From contig NZ_FOAV01000003.1 of the NCBI RefSeq assembly GCF_900109745.1, positions 62,001-126,000 on the forward strand: a stretch of 64,000 nt of DNA. The letters run 5' to 3'. Position 1 is the first letter of the stretch; each line of letters starts with the position of its first letter. This document shows positions 8,025 to 17,474 of the stretch, piece after piece. The notes under the pieces were generated by a model. The model was not told where the DNA came from and did not search any database. It worked only from the letters and a program-made list of their open reading frames with translations. The stretch is from Roseateles sp. YR242 (GTDB lineage: Bacteria > Pseudomonadota > Gammaproteobacteria > Burkholderiales > Burkholderiaceae_C). Position numbers and translations under genes: made by a program.

Positions 8025-9902
8025 CTACTTCGCCTCGAGCACTTCCCAGCGCTCCATCAACACCAGCAACGCGTCGTCAATCTCTGCCACGCGGGCGGTC
8101 ACCTCACCCAGGCGTGTGCCGCCCTGCGTGTAGATCTCGGTGCCATTGAGCAACGCGTGCAGATGGGCCAGCTCGGTTTCCAGCGCGGCGATCCTGGCGG
8201 GCAGTTCTTCCAGCTCGCGCTGTTCCTTGTAGCTGAGCTTGCGTTTGGTGGCCACCACAGGAGCCGGCGCCGGGGCTGCAGCGGGCACGGGCGCTGCCAC
8301 AGCGGCCGGCGCCTGACGGGCACGAAGCTCGGCCGCACGGCGGGACTGGGTCAGCCAGTCTTCGATGCCACCTTCGTATTCACGCCAGTTCCCGTCCCCT
8401 TCGTTCACGATGGTGGAGGTGACCACGTTGTCCAGGAAGCGGCGGTCGTGGCTGACGAGGAAGACGGTGCCTTCATAGTCGGCCAGCAGTTCCTCCAGCA
8501 GCTCCAGCGTCTCGATGTCCAGGTCGTTGGTCGGTTCGTCCAGCACCAGGACGTTGGCGGGCCGCGCAAACAGGCGCGCCAGCAGCAGGCGGTTGCGTTC
8601 GCCCCCGGAGAGGCTGGAAACCGGGGAATCAGCGCGGGCCGGCGAGAACAGGAAGTCGCTCAGGTAGCTCTTCACATGCTTGCGCTGGGTGCCGATCTCG
8701 ATCCATTCGCTGCCCGGGCTGATGGTGTCCGCCAGCGTGGCCTGCAGGTTCAGCGCGTCTCGCATCTGGTCGAAGTAGGCGACGGACATGCGGCTGCCCA
8801 GGCGCACGCTGCCGCTGTCCGGCGGCAGCTCGCCGAGGATCATCTTCAGCAGCGTGGTCTTGCCCGCGCCGTTGGCGCCCACCAGGCCGATCTTGTCGCC
8901 GCGCAGGATGGTGGCGGAGAAGTCGCGGACGATGTCGCGGTCTCCGTACCGCTTGCTGACCTTCTCCAGCTCCGCGACGATCTTGCCGCTGGATTCGCCC
9001 GTGGCCACATCCAGCCGCACCTTGCCCTGCACGTCGCGCCGCGCCTGGTGCTCCTGGCGCATCTGCTGCAGACGCTGCACACGGGCCACGCTGCGGGTGC
9101 GGCGGGCCTCGACGCCCTTGCGTATCCAGACCTCTTCCTGCGCCAGCAGTTTGTCGAAGCGGGCATTGGCCAGCGCCTCGTTCTCCAGCTCATAGGCCTT
9201 GGCGGCCTGGAAGGCGGCGAAGTTGCCGGGATAACCGCGCAACTGGCCACGGTCGAGTTCAACGATGCGGTTGGCGACGTTGTCCAGGAAGGCGCGGTCG
9301 TGGGTGATCAGCAGCAGCGAGCCCTTGAAGCTGGTGAGCAGCTCTTCCAGCCAGCGGATGGCGTCCAGGTCCAGGTGGTTGGTGGGTTCGTCCAGCAGCA
9401 ACACGTCCGGCTGGGCCACCAGGGCACGGGCCAGGGCCACGCGCTTCTTCAGGCCGCCGGAGAGTTCACCAACACGGCGTTCGGCATCCAGGCCCAGGCG
9501 GTGCAGGGTCTCTTCGACGCGCTGCTCCCAGTTCCAGGCACCGATCTGTTCAATGCGTTCCTGCACCCAGCCGAGATCGTCGTTTTCGTCATGGAGCTCG
9601 TAGCGGGCGCGCAGGCTCTTGTGCTCGGCCACGCCTTCACTCACCACATCGAAGATGGTGGCTTCGGGGCGCAGCACGGGTTCCTGCGGCACATAGACGC
9701 TGGTCAGGCCCTGCTGCAACTGCAGCAGCCCGTCGTCCAGCTTCTCGATGCCCGCCAGGATCTTGAGCATGGAGGACTTGCCTGTGCCGTTGCGGCCAAT
9801 CAGGCCGACGCGTTCGCCGGTTTCCAGCGCGAAGTTCGCGCCATCCAGCAGGGGGACGTGGCCAAAGGCCAGATGCGCATTGGTGAGGGAGAGGACAGCC
9901 AT
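8025..9902 (-). CDS. uup: ABC-F family ATPase Uup
   Basis: 625 aa with two ABC ATPase domains and no membrane segment, the layout of ABC-F proteins that act on ribosomes or branched DNA. The first domain has Walker A GRNGTGKSS, signature LSGGLKKR and Walker B LLLDEPTNHLD. The second has GANGAGKTT, LSGGERNR and VLVLDEPTNDLD. A charged linker (about 235-290) joins them, and an Ala/Pro stretch leads to a C-terminal coiled coil (KLSYKEQRELEELPARIAAL), which marks Uup rather than EttA. The start at 9902 (MAVLSLTNAHLAFG) is preferred over an upstream one because strand 1 of the ABC fold begins there. Confidence 0.94.
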   Translation of the reverse strand: MAVLSLTNAHLAFGHVPLLDGANFALETGERVGLIGRNGTGKSSMLKILAGIEKLDDGLLQLQQGLTSVYVPQEPVLRPEATIFDVVSEGVAEHKSLRARYELHDENDDLGWVQERIEQIGAWNWEQRVEETLHRLGLDAERRVGELSGGLKKRVALARALVAQPDVLLLDEPTNHLDLDAIRWLEELLTSFKGSLLLITHDRAFLDNVANRIVELDRGQLRGYPGNFAAFQAAKAYELENEALANARFDKLLAQEEVWIRKGVEARRTRSVARVQRLQQMRQEHQARRDVQGKVRLDVATGESSGKIVAELEKVSKRYGDRDIVRDFSATILRGDKIGLVGANGAGKTTLLKMILGELPPDSGSVRLGSRMSVAYFDQMRDALNLQATLADTISPGSEWIEIGTQRKHVKSYLSDFLFSPARADSPVSSLSGGERNRLLLARLFARPANVLVLDEPTNDLDIETLELLEELLADYEGTVFLVSHDRRFLDNVVTSTIVNEGDGNWREYEGGIEDWLTQSRRAAELRARQAPAAVAAPVPAAAPAPAPVVATKRKLSYKEQRELEELPARIAALETELAHLHALLNGTEIYTQGGTRLGEVTARVAEIDDALLVLMERWEVLEAK

Positions 9903-10026
9903 GGGGCCGATTGTCCCTGATCGGACCAGCCGGACTGTCACCCGCCCCCCGCCAATCATTTTTTTATTCGTGGACGGCGCGCGCCACTGCCTCTAGGCTT
10001 TCAGCCCCGCCCACCTCCCTTGCACG

Positions 10027-11217
10027 ATGAGCTCCAACCTGCGCATTGCCCTGTATTACCTCTGCGGCGTGTTCGCGGCCGCCCAGCTGGGCAAGCTGGC
10101 CGCCCTGGCACCGCTGATTTCTGCCGACCTGGGCCTGGGCCTGGCCACCATGGCCCTGCTGACCTCGTTGCTGGAGGTCTTTGGCGCGACCACCGGCGGT
10201 GTGGCGGGCCACCAGATCCCCCGGCTGGGGCTGGGTCGCAGCCTCTGCCTGGCGGTATTGGCGTTGGCACTGGGCGCGGTGGCGGCCGCGTTGGCGCCGA
10301 ATGCCTGGGTGCTGGCGGCTGCGCGGGTGGTGGAGAGCCTGGGTTATCTGGCCGTGGTGGTGGCCGCGCCGGTGCTCATCGCCCGCGCCGCGACCGGGCA
10401 CCGGCAGGCCGCCGCCATGGCACTGTGGAGCACCTTTGTACCGGTCGGGATGGCGGTGGGCGCCTGGACGTATTCACTCGCTGCGGGCTGGGCGGGCTGG
10501 CGGCCGGCGCAAGGCCTGAGTGTGGTGGCCGGCGTCGCCTTGTGGCTTGCGCTGCGCCGAGCCGACGCCGGGCAAGCAGCCGCCACCCATGCGGAAGAAC
10601 CGCCGCCGGGGGCCACCGGGCCGCTGCTGTGGCTGCTGGTCGCGGCTTTTGGTGCCTATGCGGTGGCCGAGGTCGGCCTGCTGGCCTTGCTGCCCAGCCT
10701 GTTGCATGAGGGTGGGCTGTCGCTGGAGGCGGCCGGCACCTGGACCGCCGTCGCCGCACTGGCCAACGTGCCCGCCAGTGCGCTCGGCGCCTGGCTGCTG
10801 CGCCGCTACGGCACGGTATCCCGACGGGTGGCCCTGGCCACCGGCCTGTCGCTGGCCCTCTCGGGGCTGCTGTTCCTGGCGGTGTTCCGCAGCCAGGGGT
10901 CGGCCGCGTGGCAGGCGCCACTGGCGGTGCTCATCAATGCCGCCTCCGGCGTGTTTCCCAGCCTGGTTTTCGCCTGGCTGCCGCTGGCCGCCGGGGGGCA
11001 CCACCGGCTCGCCCTGGCGAGCGGCCGGCTGACGCAGTTCGGGGCCTCAGGGGCGCTGATCGGGCCGCCGTTGATGGGGGCGCTGGTCGAGCATGGGGGT
11101 TGGAGCGCGGCGGGGCTGGCCAGCCTGGGGTTGTCCGTGTTGGCCATCCCGCCGGCGCTGATGGCGTGGCGGCGACTGGCGCGGCACGACGCTCACAGTC
11201 CGATCTGCCTGGCGTGA
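10027..11217 (+). CDS. MFS transporter (CynX/NimT-like)
   Basis: 396 aa, almost wholly hydrophobic, with about twelve predicted membrane helices arranged as two halves of six. The RHPxG-like loop after helix 2 is diverged. It is a major facilitator of the cyanate/nitroimidazole type by overall look, but no substrate-specific motif is seen. The 3' end overlaps the end of fghA by 25 bp in convergent orientation. It is divergent from uup (124 bp). The substrate is unknown. Confidence 0.8.
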   Translation: MSSNLRIALYYLCGVFAAAQLGKLAALAPLISADLGLGLATMALLTSLLEVFGATTGGVAGHQIPRLGLGRSLCLAVLALALGAVAAALAPNAWVLAAARVVESLGYLAVVVAAPVLIARAATGHRQAAAMALWSTFVPVGMAVGAWTYSLAAGWAGWRPAQGLSVVAGVALWLALRRADAGQAAATHAEEPPPGATGPLLWLLVAAFGAYAVAEVGLLALLPSLLHEGGLSLEAAGTWTAVAALANVPASALGAWLLRRYGTVSRRVALATGLSLALSGLLFLAVFRSQGSAAWQAPLAVLINAASGVFPSLVFAWLPLAAGGHHRLALASGRLTQFGASGALIGPPLMGALVEHGGWSAAGLASLGLSVLAIPPALMAWRRLARHDAHSPICLA

Positions 11218-12044
11218 TGCGCCAGGTGGTCGTCGATGACGCTGGCGATGAAGTAGTAGCCGTGGTCGTAGCCGTCATGGCGGCGCAGGAACAGGTCCTG
11301 GCCCACGGTGGCGCAGGCCGACTCCAGCGCTTCCGGGTACAGCTGCTCCACCAGGAACTTGTCGCTCAGGCCCTGGTCCACCAGCACCCCGCCCGGATAC
11401 GGGGGGCGTGACTGGCTCGCCATCAGGGCGCTGGCATCATGCGCCGGCCAGGCGTCCCGGTCCGCACCGAGGTACCCGGTGAAGGCCTTCACGCCCCACG
11501 GGCAGCGGCTGGGGGCGGCGATGGGCGCAATGGCGGATATCGACGCAAACGCGCCGGGATGACGCAGGGCCAGCGTGAGCGCGCCATGGCCGCCCATCGA
11601 ATGGCCACTGATGCCGGTGCGCGCTGCGTCCAGGCCCAGTTGCGCCTGCACCTGCGGGATCAGCTCCTTCATCAGGTAGCTCTCCATGCGGAAATGCCGG
11701 GCCCAGGGCGCCTGCGTCGCATCGAGATAAAAGCCGGCCGCCACGCCGAAGTCCCAGGACTCGGTGGCGCCCGGCAGCGCCGCTACGGCCTCGCCCCGCG
11801 GGCTGGTGTCCGGCATCAGCAGGGCCAGTCCCAGCTCGGCGGCGCGGCGCTGGGCGCCGGCCTTCATCGTGAAGGTCTCCTCCGTGCAGGTCAGCCCGGC
11901 CAGGAAGACCAGCAATCCCTTGGCGCCGCCGGGCGGCACGTACAGGGCAAAACGCATCGGCAGGCCGATCTCGCGGGACTCGTGGCGATAAAACCGCTGC
12001 ACGCCCCCGAAGGACCCGTGCTCGCTCAACAGTTCAAGACTCAT
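11193..12044 (-). CDS. fghA: S-formylglutathione hydrolase
   Basis: 283 aa esterase-D family alpha/beta hydrolase that splits S-formylglutathione to formate and glutathione, the last step of glutathione-dependent formaldehyde detoxification. The nucleophile Ser149 is in SGHSMGGHGA. The acid is in VDQGLSDKFL, and the histidine is in RHDGYDHGYYF. The conserved FLAGLTCTEETF oxyanion region is also present. The start codon overlaps the gshB stop as ATGA, so the two are translationally coupled: the hydrolase is made with the enzyme that supplies its glutathione. No formaldehyde dehydrogenase gene lies in the window. Confidence 0.96.
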   Translation of the reverse strand: MSLELLSEHGSFGGVQRFYRHESREIGLPMRFALYVPPGGAKGLLVFLAGLTCTEETFTMKAGAQRRAAELGLALLMPDTSPRGEAVAALPGATESWDFGVAAGFYLDATQAPWARHFRMESYLMKELIPQVQAQLGLDAARTGISGHSMGGHGALTLALRHPGAFASISAIAPIAAPSRCPWGVKAFTGYLGADRDAWPAHDASALMASQSRPPYPGGVLVDQGLSDKFLVEQLYPEALESACATVGQDLFLRRHDGYDHGYYFIASVIDDHLAHHARQIGL

Positions 12045-13030
12045 GCTGCTTTCCTCGCGGCCACGCCGCGCTCCAGGGCGTCGATGAACGTCGCCCCCAC
12101 ATCGAAACCGGTCTGTTCCATGATTTCCTGGAAGCAGGTGGGGCTGGTGACATTGATCTCGGTCATCTTGTCCCCGATCACATCCAGGCCCACCAGCAGC
12201 AGGCCTCGCGCGGCCAGCACCGGCGCCAGGGCCTCGGCAATGCGGCGGTCGGCATCGGTCAGTGGCTGGGCCACGCCCTTGCCCCCGGCGGCCAGGTTGC
12301 CGCGCACTTCACTGCCCTGCGGAATGCGCGCCAGGCTGAACGGCACGGGCTGGCCACCGATCAGCAGGATGCGCTTGTCGCCCTGCGCAATCTCGGGCAC
12401 AAAGCGCTGCACCATCACCGTCTGGGCCCCATGCTTGTTGAGCGTCTCGATGATGCTGCCCAGGTTCAACCCGTCCGCCTTGACGCGGAAGATGCCCATG
12501 CCGCCCATGCCGTCCAGCGGCTTGAGGATGATGTCCTGGTGCTCGGCATGGAAGGCGCGGATGGCCGCATCCGAGCGCGTCACCAGAGTGGGCGAGATGT
12601 ACTGGGGGAACTCCAGGATCGCCAGCTTCTCGGGGTGGTCCCGCAGGGCCGAGGGCTTGTTGAAGACCCGGGCGCCCTCCCGCTCGGCCTGCTCCAGCAG
12701 GTGGGTGGCGTAGAAGAACTCCGAATCGAAGGGCGGGTCTTTGCGCATCAGCACCGCGTCCACGTCCGCCAGCGCCAGCTCACGCCGCTCCTCGACCGAA
12801 TGCCAGGTGGCCAGCTTGGTGCCGGCCTGGCTGGCCACGGCCTCGGGCGTCAGCAGCAGGCGGAGTGCCTCGCGCGCGATCACGCGGCCGCCACTGACCC
12901 ACAGCAGGTCCGGCACCTCGCAGGCCCAGACTTCATGGCCGCGGCGGGCGGCCTCGCGCATCATCGCGAAGGTCGAGTCCTTGTAGGTATTGAAGGCCGA
13001 GAGCGGGTCTGCGACAAAAAGAATCTTCAT
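12041..13030 (-). CDS. gshB: Glutathione synthetase
   Basis: 329 aa, slightly longer than the E. coli enzyme. ATP-grasp enzyme joining gamma-glutamylcysteine and glycine. The MKILFVADPL start, MRKDPPFDSEFFYATHLLE, KPLDGMGGMGIFRV (ATP-binding loop) and INVTSPTCFQEI are all family hallmarks. Overlaps fghA by four bases. It follows benE by 70 bp, so it may be the third gene of a kup-benE-gshB-fghA transcript. gshA is more than 5 kb upstream on the same strand, separated by unrelated genes. Confidence 0.97.
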   Translation of the reverse strand: MKILFVADPLSAFNTYKDSTFAMMREAARRGHEVWACEVPDLLWVSGGRVIAREALRLLLTPEAVASQAGTKLATWHSVEERRELALADVDAVLMRKDPPFDSEFFYATHLLEQAEREGARVFNKPSALRDHPEKLAILEFPQYISPTLVTRSDAAIRAFHAEHQDIILKPLDGMGGMGIFRVKADGLNLGSIIETLNKHGAQTVMVQRFVPEIAQGDKRILLIGGQPVPFSLARIPQGSEVRGNLAAGGKGVAQPLTDADRRIAEALAPVLAARGLLLVGLDVIGDKMTEINVTSPTCFQEIMEQTGFDVGATFIDALERGVAARKAA

Positions 13031-13100
13031 GGGTCAATTCCGGAAAGGTCAGGACAACGGCACCCTTGGGCATGGGGCCCGGCACAGGGCCGGGGTGCCA

Positions 13101-14267
13101 TCAGCGTTGCCTGAAGTGTTGCACTATCAGAGAAACCGCGCCGGCGACCACGCCCCAGAAGGCAGAGCCGATCCCCAGCAAGGAGAGGCCGGACAAAGTG
13201 ACCAGAAAGGTGAGGATGGCGGCATCCCGGTGCTTGTCTTCCTTTAGCGCGGCGGACAGCCCGCCCGCAATGGTGCCCAGCAACGCCAGGCCGGCCACGG
13301 CCGCGACCAGTTCACGCGGGAAGGCGTGCAGCAGCCCGACCACCGCGCCACCCGCCAGACCGATGACGATGTAGAACACACCGGCCATCACCGAAGCCAT
13401 GTAGCGGCGCGCCGGGTCCTCGTGCGCCTCGCGCCCCATGCAGATGGCTGCGGTAATGGCGGCGAGGTTGAAGGCGTACCCCCCAAAAGGCGCCAACACC
13501 ACCGTGGCCAGGCCGGTGGCCGTGATGCTGGCAGACACCGGGGTCCGGTAGCCGGAGGCACGCTGCGCCGCCACACCGGGCAGATTCTGGCACGCCATCG
13601 TCACCAGGAACAGGGGCACGGCCACGCCGATCAGCGTGGTGAGCGTGAAGCGCGGCGTGGTCCAGACCGGCAGGGCCCAGCCCCAGTCCACGGCCTGCAG
13701 TTGGAGCCGGCCCTGCACGGCGGCCACCACCACCCCGGCAAGCAGCACCAGGGGCGTGGCATAACGCGGCAGCCAGCGGCGTCCGACCAGATACGCCAGT
13801 GCCATGGCCACCACCAGCAGCGGCGCACTGCGCGTGGCCAGCACCGCATCCAGCCCGAAGCGCGCCAGCACCCCCGCCAGCAGGGCCGAGGCGATGGCGA
13901 TGGGAATGCGGTCCATGATGCGCTCGAACCAGCCCGTGGCCCCGGCGATGGTGATCAGCGCGCCGCAGACGATGAAGGCGCCGACGGCCTCCTCCATGCG
14001 CACGCCGGAGGTCGCCGCGAGCAAGGCCGCTCCGGGCGTGGACCAGGCGGTGAGCACCGGCTGGCGGGTCCACAGGGACAGGCCCAGGCTGGTGATGCCC
14101 ATGCCCAGGCCGAGGGCCCAGATCCAGGAGCTGGTCTGCGCCGAGGTGGCGCCGAGCTGCTGCGTGGCCTGGAAGATGATGGCCACCGAGCTGGTGAAGC
14201 CCACCAGCACCGCGACAAAACCCGCGACGGCGGCGGAGAGGGACAGGTCTTTCAGGGCACGCCGCAC
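13101..14267 (-). CDS. benE: Benzoate/H+ symporter family protein (BenE)
   Basis: 388 aa integral membrane protein with about twelve helices. The family signature is visible at the N-terminus (AGFVAVLVGFTSSVAIIFQA) and in SWIWALGLGMGITSLGLS, TAWSTPGAALLAA, QNLPGVAAQRASGY and FGGYAFNLAAITAAICMG. It starts with GTG at 14267, three bases after the kup stop, so the two are co-transcribed. No benzoate catabolic genes are nearby, so the transported aromatic acid is uncertain. Confidence 0.88.
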   Translation of the reverse strand: MRRALKDLSLSAAVAGFVAVLVGFTSSVAIIFQATQQLGATSAQTSSWIWALGLGMGITSLGLSLWTRQPVLTAWSTPGAALLAATSGVRMEEAVGAFIVCGALITIAGATGWFERIMDRIPIAIASALLAGVLARFGLDAVLATRSAPLLVVAMALAYLVGRRWLPRYATPLVLLAGVVVAAVQGRLQLQAVDWGWALPVWTTPRFTLTTLIGVAVPLFLVTMACQNLPGVAAQRASGYRTPVSASITATGLATVVLAPFGGYAFNLAAITAAICMGREAHEDPARRYMASVMAGVFYIVIGLAGGAVVGLLHAFPRELVAAVAGLALLGTIAGGLSAALKEDKHRDAAILTFLVTLSGLSLLGIGSAFWGVVAGAVSLIVQHFRQR

Positions 14268-14270
14268 CGC

Positions 14271-16178
14271 TCAGATCTCGACCTTGGAGCCCAGCTCGAC
14301 GATGCGGTTGGTGGGCAGGTGCAGGAAGTCCGCCGCGGCAGCCGCGTTGCGGTGCATGCTCGCAAAGAGTTTCTCGCGCCACAGGGCCATGCCGGAGCCG
14401 ATGGTGGGGATGACGATGTCGCGCGAGAGGAAGTAGCTGGTCTCCATCTCGTCGAGGTGCACCCCGCGCTGCTCCAGCAGCTTCAGCGCCTCCGGCACAT
14501 CGGGTTCGTTCTTGAAGCCGAAGTGCAACGTCACCTGCCAGCAGTCGTTCTCCATCGGTTCGACCTCGATGCGTTTCTCGAAGCCGATCCACGGCACCTC
14601 GTGATGGCGCACGCTCACAAACAGGTTTTGCTCGTGCAACACCTTGTTGTGCTTGAGGTTGTGCAGCAGTGCATTGGGGGTGGAGCCCTGCTCGGAGGAC
14701 AGAAAGACCGCCGTGCCGACCACCCGCGTGGGCGGGTTGATGAAGACGGCTTCCAGGAAGCTCTTGAGGTCGATCGCGTCTTCACGCAGCTTGTCCGACA
14801 ACAGGCGACGCCCCTGCTTCCAGGTCAGCATCAGCGTGAACATGCCGGCGCCGATCATCAGCGGGAACCAGCCGCCGTGGGTCACCTTGAGCAGGTTGGA
14901 GGCCAGGAAGGTGGCGTCGATCACAAAAAACACGCCGGTGGCGCCCACGCACAGCGCCAGCGGGTAACGCCAGCCGTAGCGGATGACAAAGAAGGTCATT
15001 ACTGTGGTGATGGTCATGTCGATGGTCACCGCCACGCCATAGGCCGCTGCGAGTTTGCTGGACGAGCCAAAGAAGGCCACCGCCACCACCACGAACACAA
15101 ACAGGCCCCAGTTCACGAAGGGCACGTAGATCTGGCCGGTATCCCGCACGGAGGTGTGCAGGATGCGCATGCGCGGCAGCAGGCCCAGTTGCACCGCCTG
15201 CTTGGTGACCGAGAAGGCCGCCGTGATCAGCGCCTGCGACGCCACGATGGCCGCCAGCGTGGCCAGGCCGAACAGCGGGATCTCGGCCCAGGAGGGTGCA
15301 ATCAGGTAGAACGGATTCTTGATGGCCTCGGGGCGGTCCAGCAGCAGTGCGCCCTGGCCAAAGTAGTTCAGTACCAGGGCCGGCATCACGAAGCCATACC
15401 AGGCGATGCGGATGGGCTTCTTGCTGAAGTGGCCCAGGTCGGCATACAGCGCTTCACCGCCCGTGACCACCAGCACCACCGCGCCCAGCGCCACGAAGGC
15501 GATCCAGCCGTAGTGGACGCAGAACTCGAAGGCGTAGACCGGGTTGATGGCCGACAGCACATGCGGGTTGTTGTAGATCTGCGGCACGCCCAGCGCCGCC
15601 AGCGTGGCGAACCACACCAGCATCACCGGGCCGAAAGCCTTGCCCACGCCGCTGGTGCCAAAACGCTGCACGGCAAACAGGCCGGCCAGCACCACCAGGG
15701 TAACGGGCACGATGGCGTCGTCGTACTGCGGGAAGTAGACGTCGATGCCTTCCACCGCGCCCAGCACGGTCATGGCGGGCGTGATGACGGCATCCCCGAA
15801 GAAAATGGCGGTGCCGAACAGGCCCACCAGCATCAGGCCACGCCGCAGCTGCGGCTTTTCCCGCACGGCGGTGGTGGCCAGCGCCAGCATGGCGATCAGG
15901 CCGCCTTCACCGTTGTTGTCGGCGCGCAGGATCAGCAGCACGTATTTCAGGGAGACGACGATGGTCATCGTCCAGAAGAGCAGCGACAGCACGCCGAGGA
16001 TGTTGTCGTGCGTCAGCGGCACATGGCCGCCATGAAACACTTCCTTCAGCGCGTACAGCGGGCTGGTGCCGATGTCCCCGTACACAACACCCAAAGCGCC
16101 GATGGTCAGGCCCGCCAGGGCGGACGGCGAGCGGGCCACTTGGTGTGAACTCACAAAGTCGATCGCGGCCGGTTTCAA
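14271..16178 (-). CDS. kup: Low-affinity potassium transporter Kup
   Basis: 635 aa, typical of KUP/HAK/KT transporters. Seen are [22 protein letters not shown] in helix 1, [31 protein letters not shown], and a soluble C-terminal domain of about 180 residues ([37 protein letters not shown]). The region from 20 to about 440 carries twelve membrane helices. It takes up K+ with protons. It is divergent from a LysR regulator with a 236-bp intergenic region. Confidence 0.96.
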   Translation of the reverse strand: MKPAAIDFVSSHQVARSPSALAGLTIGALGVVYGDIGTSPLYALKEVFHGGHVPLTHDNILGVLSLLFWTMTIVVSLKYVLLILRADNNGEGGLIAMLALATTAVREKPQLRRGLMLVGLFGTAIFFGDAVITPAMTVLGAVEGIDVYFPQYDDAIVPVTLVVLAGLFAVQRFGTSGVGKAFGPVMLVWFATLAALGVPQIYNNPHVLSAINPVYAFEFCVHYGWIAFVALGAVVLVVTGGEALYADLGHFSKKPIRIAWYGFVMPALVLNYFGQGALLLDRPEAIKNPFYLIAPSWAEIPLFGLATLAAIVASQALITAAFSVTKQAVQLGLLPRMRILHTSVRDTGQIYVPFVNWGLFVFVVVAVAFFGSSSKLAAAYGVAVTIDMTITTVMTFFVIRYGWRYPLALCVGATGVFFVIDATFLASNLLKVTHGGWFPLMIGAGMFTLMLTWKQGRRLLSDKLREDAIDLKSFLEAVFINPPTRVVGTAVFLSSEQGSTPNALLHNLKHNKVLHEQNLFVSVRHHEVPWIGFEKRIEVEPMENDCWQVTLHFGFKNEPDVPEALKLLEQRGVHLDEMETSYFLSRDIVIPTIGSGMALWREKLFASMHRNAAAAADFLHLPTNRIVELGSKVEI

Positions 16179-16414
16179 AGGTCGCGAAAAGTCGAAAGTG
16201 CGTATTGTGTGCTTCTATTTGTGCAGCGCAACACCCCCCGAAAACCTGCGGTGTTCTTCGGGCACGCCCGTTGTAAAGATTGAGTAACTGGGAGGGCGGC
16301 CCCGCTGGAGGGGGCCTAAGTGAGGCAGATTTGACGGGAGCCCCGTGCGGCTGGCGCGCGCGGCGGCGCGTCGAAAGCTTTGCGGGTACGCTTGCGCACC
16401 CCTTCCCGACTGCC

Positions 16415-17383
16415 ATGAACGACCTGCCCCCCACGCCCGAGGCCGCCGAGCAATTCGTGGTGCGCCGCATGAGCCTGCGGCACGCACGCGTCCTGATTGC
16501 CCTGTACGACACCGGCAACGCCAGCCAGGCGGCCGAAGTGCTGCATGTGACCCAACCGGCCGTCAGCAAGACACTCGCCGAACTGGAACAAGGCCTGGGC
16601 CAGATGCTGTTCCTGCGCCGCGGGCGACACATGTACATCACCCCGGTGGGCCGCCGCCTGCTCACACTGGCGCGCAAGATCGAGGCGGACCTGCACCGCG
16701 CTGCCGGGGAAGTGGCCTCCATGGTGCGCGGCGCCACTGGCGAAATCCGCATCGGGGCCACCAATGCCGCCCTCGCCCGCCTGCTGCCCCGCGCCGTCAT
16801 GGCCTTGAAGCAGGAATCACCGCAGGTCACAGTGAGCGTGCGCACACATGCATTGCGCTCCCTGTTCGAAGACCTGCTGGCCGGCCAGCTGGACCTGGTC
16901 ATCGCCCGCGTGATGCCCCAGGATGAGCCGCTGGGCCTGCAGTGCATTGCGCTTCCACGGCAGCCCGAACGGCTGGCCATCAGCGCCCACCACCCGCTGG
17001 CGGGCGGCGGCATGCTGAGCTGGGAGACCCTGAGCCGCCAGCGCTGGATCTGGCACATGCCGGGCACCCGCACCCGCATGCTGGTGGACCGTCTGTGGCA
17101 GGCCAAGGGCCTGCCCCTGCCCAGCGACCTGATCGAGAACGGCGACCTGATGCTGTCGCTGAACATGATGCGCGAGATGCCGCTATTGGCGGTGATGGCG
17201 CATGACGTGGCCCTGGATGCGGAACGGCAGGGCATCGTGACCCTGCTCCCGCACGATGTGGACCTGGGTCTGGGCCCGTTGTCGGTCTGGCATCTGCCGG
17301 ATGGCCATGGTGAATTGCTCGACCGCTTCAAGCAGTTGCTACTGGAGGCGGCGGCCGATCCGCCGCCCGCGGTACTGACCTGA
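16415..17383 (+). CDS. LysR-family transcriptional regulator
   Basis: 322 aa. The winged HTH is at residues about 20-80 (LRHARVLIALYDTGNASQAAEVLHVTQPAVSKTLAELE), followed by the linker helix and a periplasmic-binding-protein-like effector domain (GEIRIGATNAALARLLPRAV onward). The order is normal for LTTRs such as GbpR or PcaQ. The start at 16415 is chosen because it gives standard spacing to the HTH; a longer in-frame extension lacks conservation. Divergent from kup-benE, so these are the most likely targets. The inducer is unknown. Confidence 0.9.
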   Translation: MNDLPPTPEAAEQFVVRRMSLRHARVLIALYDTGNASQAAEVLHVTQPAVSKTLAELEQGLGQMLFLRRGRHMYITPVGRRLLTLARKIEADLHRAAGEVASMVRGATGEIRIGATNAALARLLPRAVMALKQESPQVTVSVRTHALRSLFEDLLAGQLDLVIARVMPQDEPLGLQCIALPRQPERLAISAHHPLAGGGMLSWETLSRQRWIWHMPGTRTRMLVDRLWQAKGLPLPSDLIENGDLMLSLNMMREMPLLAVMAHDVALDAERQGIVTLLPHDVDLGLGPLSVWHLPDGHGELLDRFKQLLLEAAADPPPAVLT

Positions 17384-17474
17384 CCCCTCCCGGGGCCAAG
17401 GCCGGTGAACCCTGCGCACCACTACGGCAACTGAGGACCCACGGGGTTGTCCCGGTTCATCGAGCGTCGTGTCC

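Noticed and set aside
13326-16148. 940-codon plus-strand frame over benE and kup
   Set aside because: His/Gln/Gly-rich composition and no homologous pattern; both minus-strand transporters are unmistakable.
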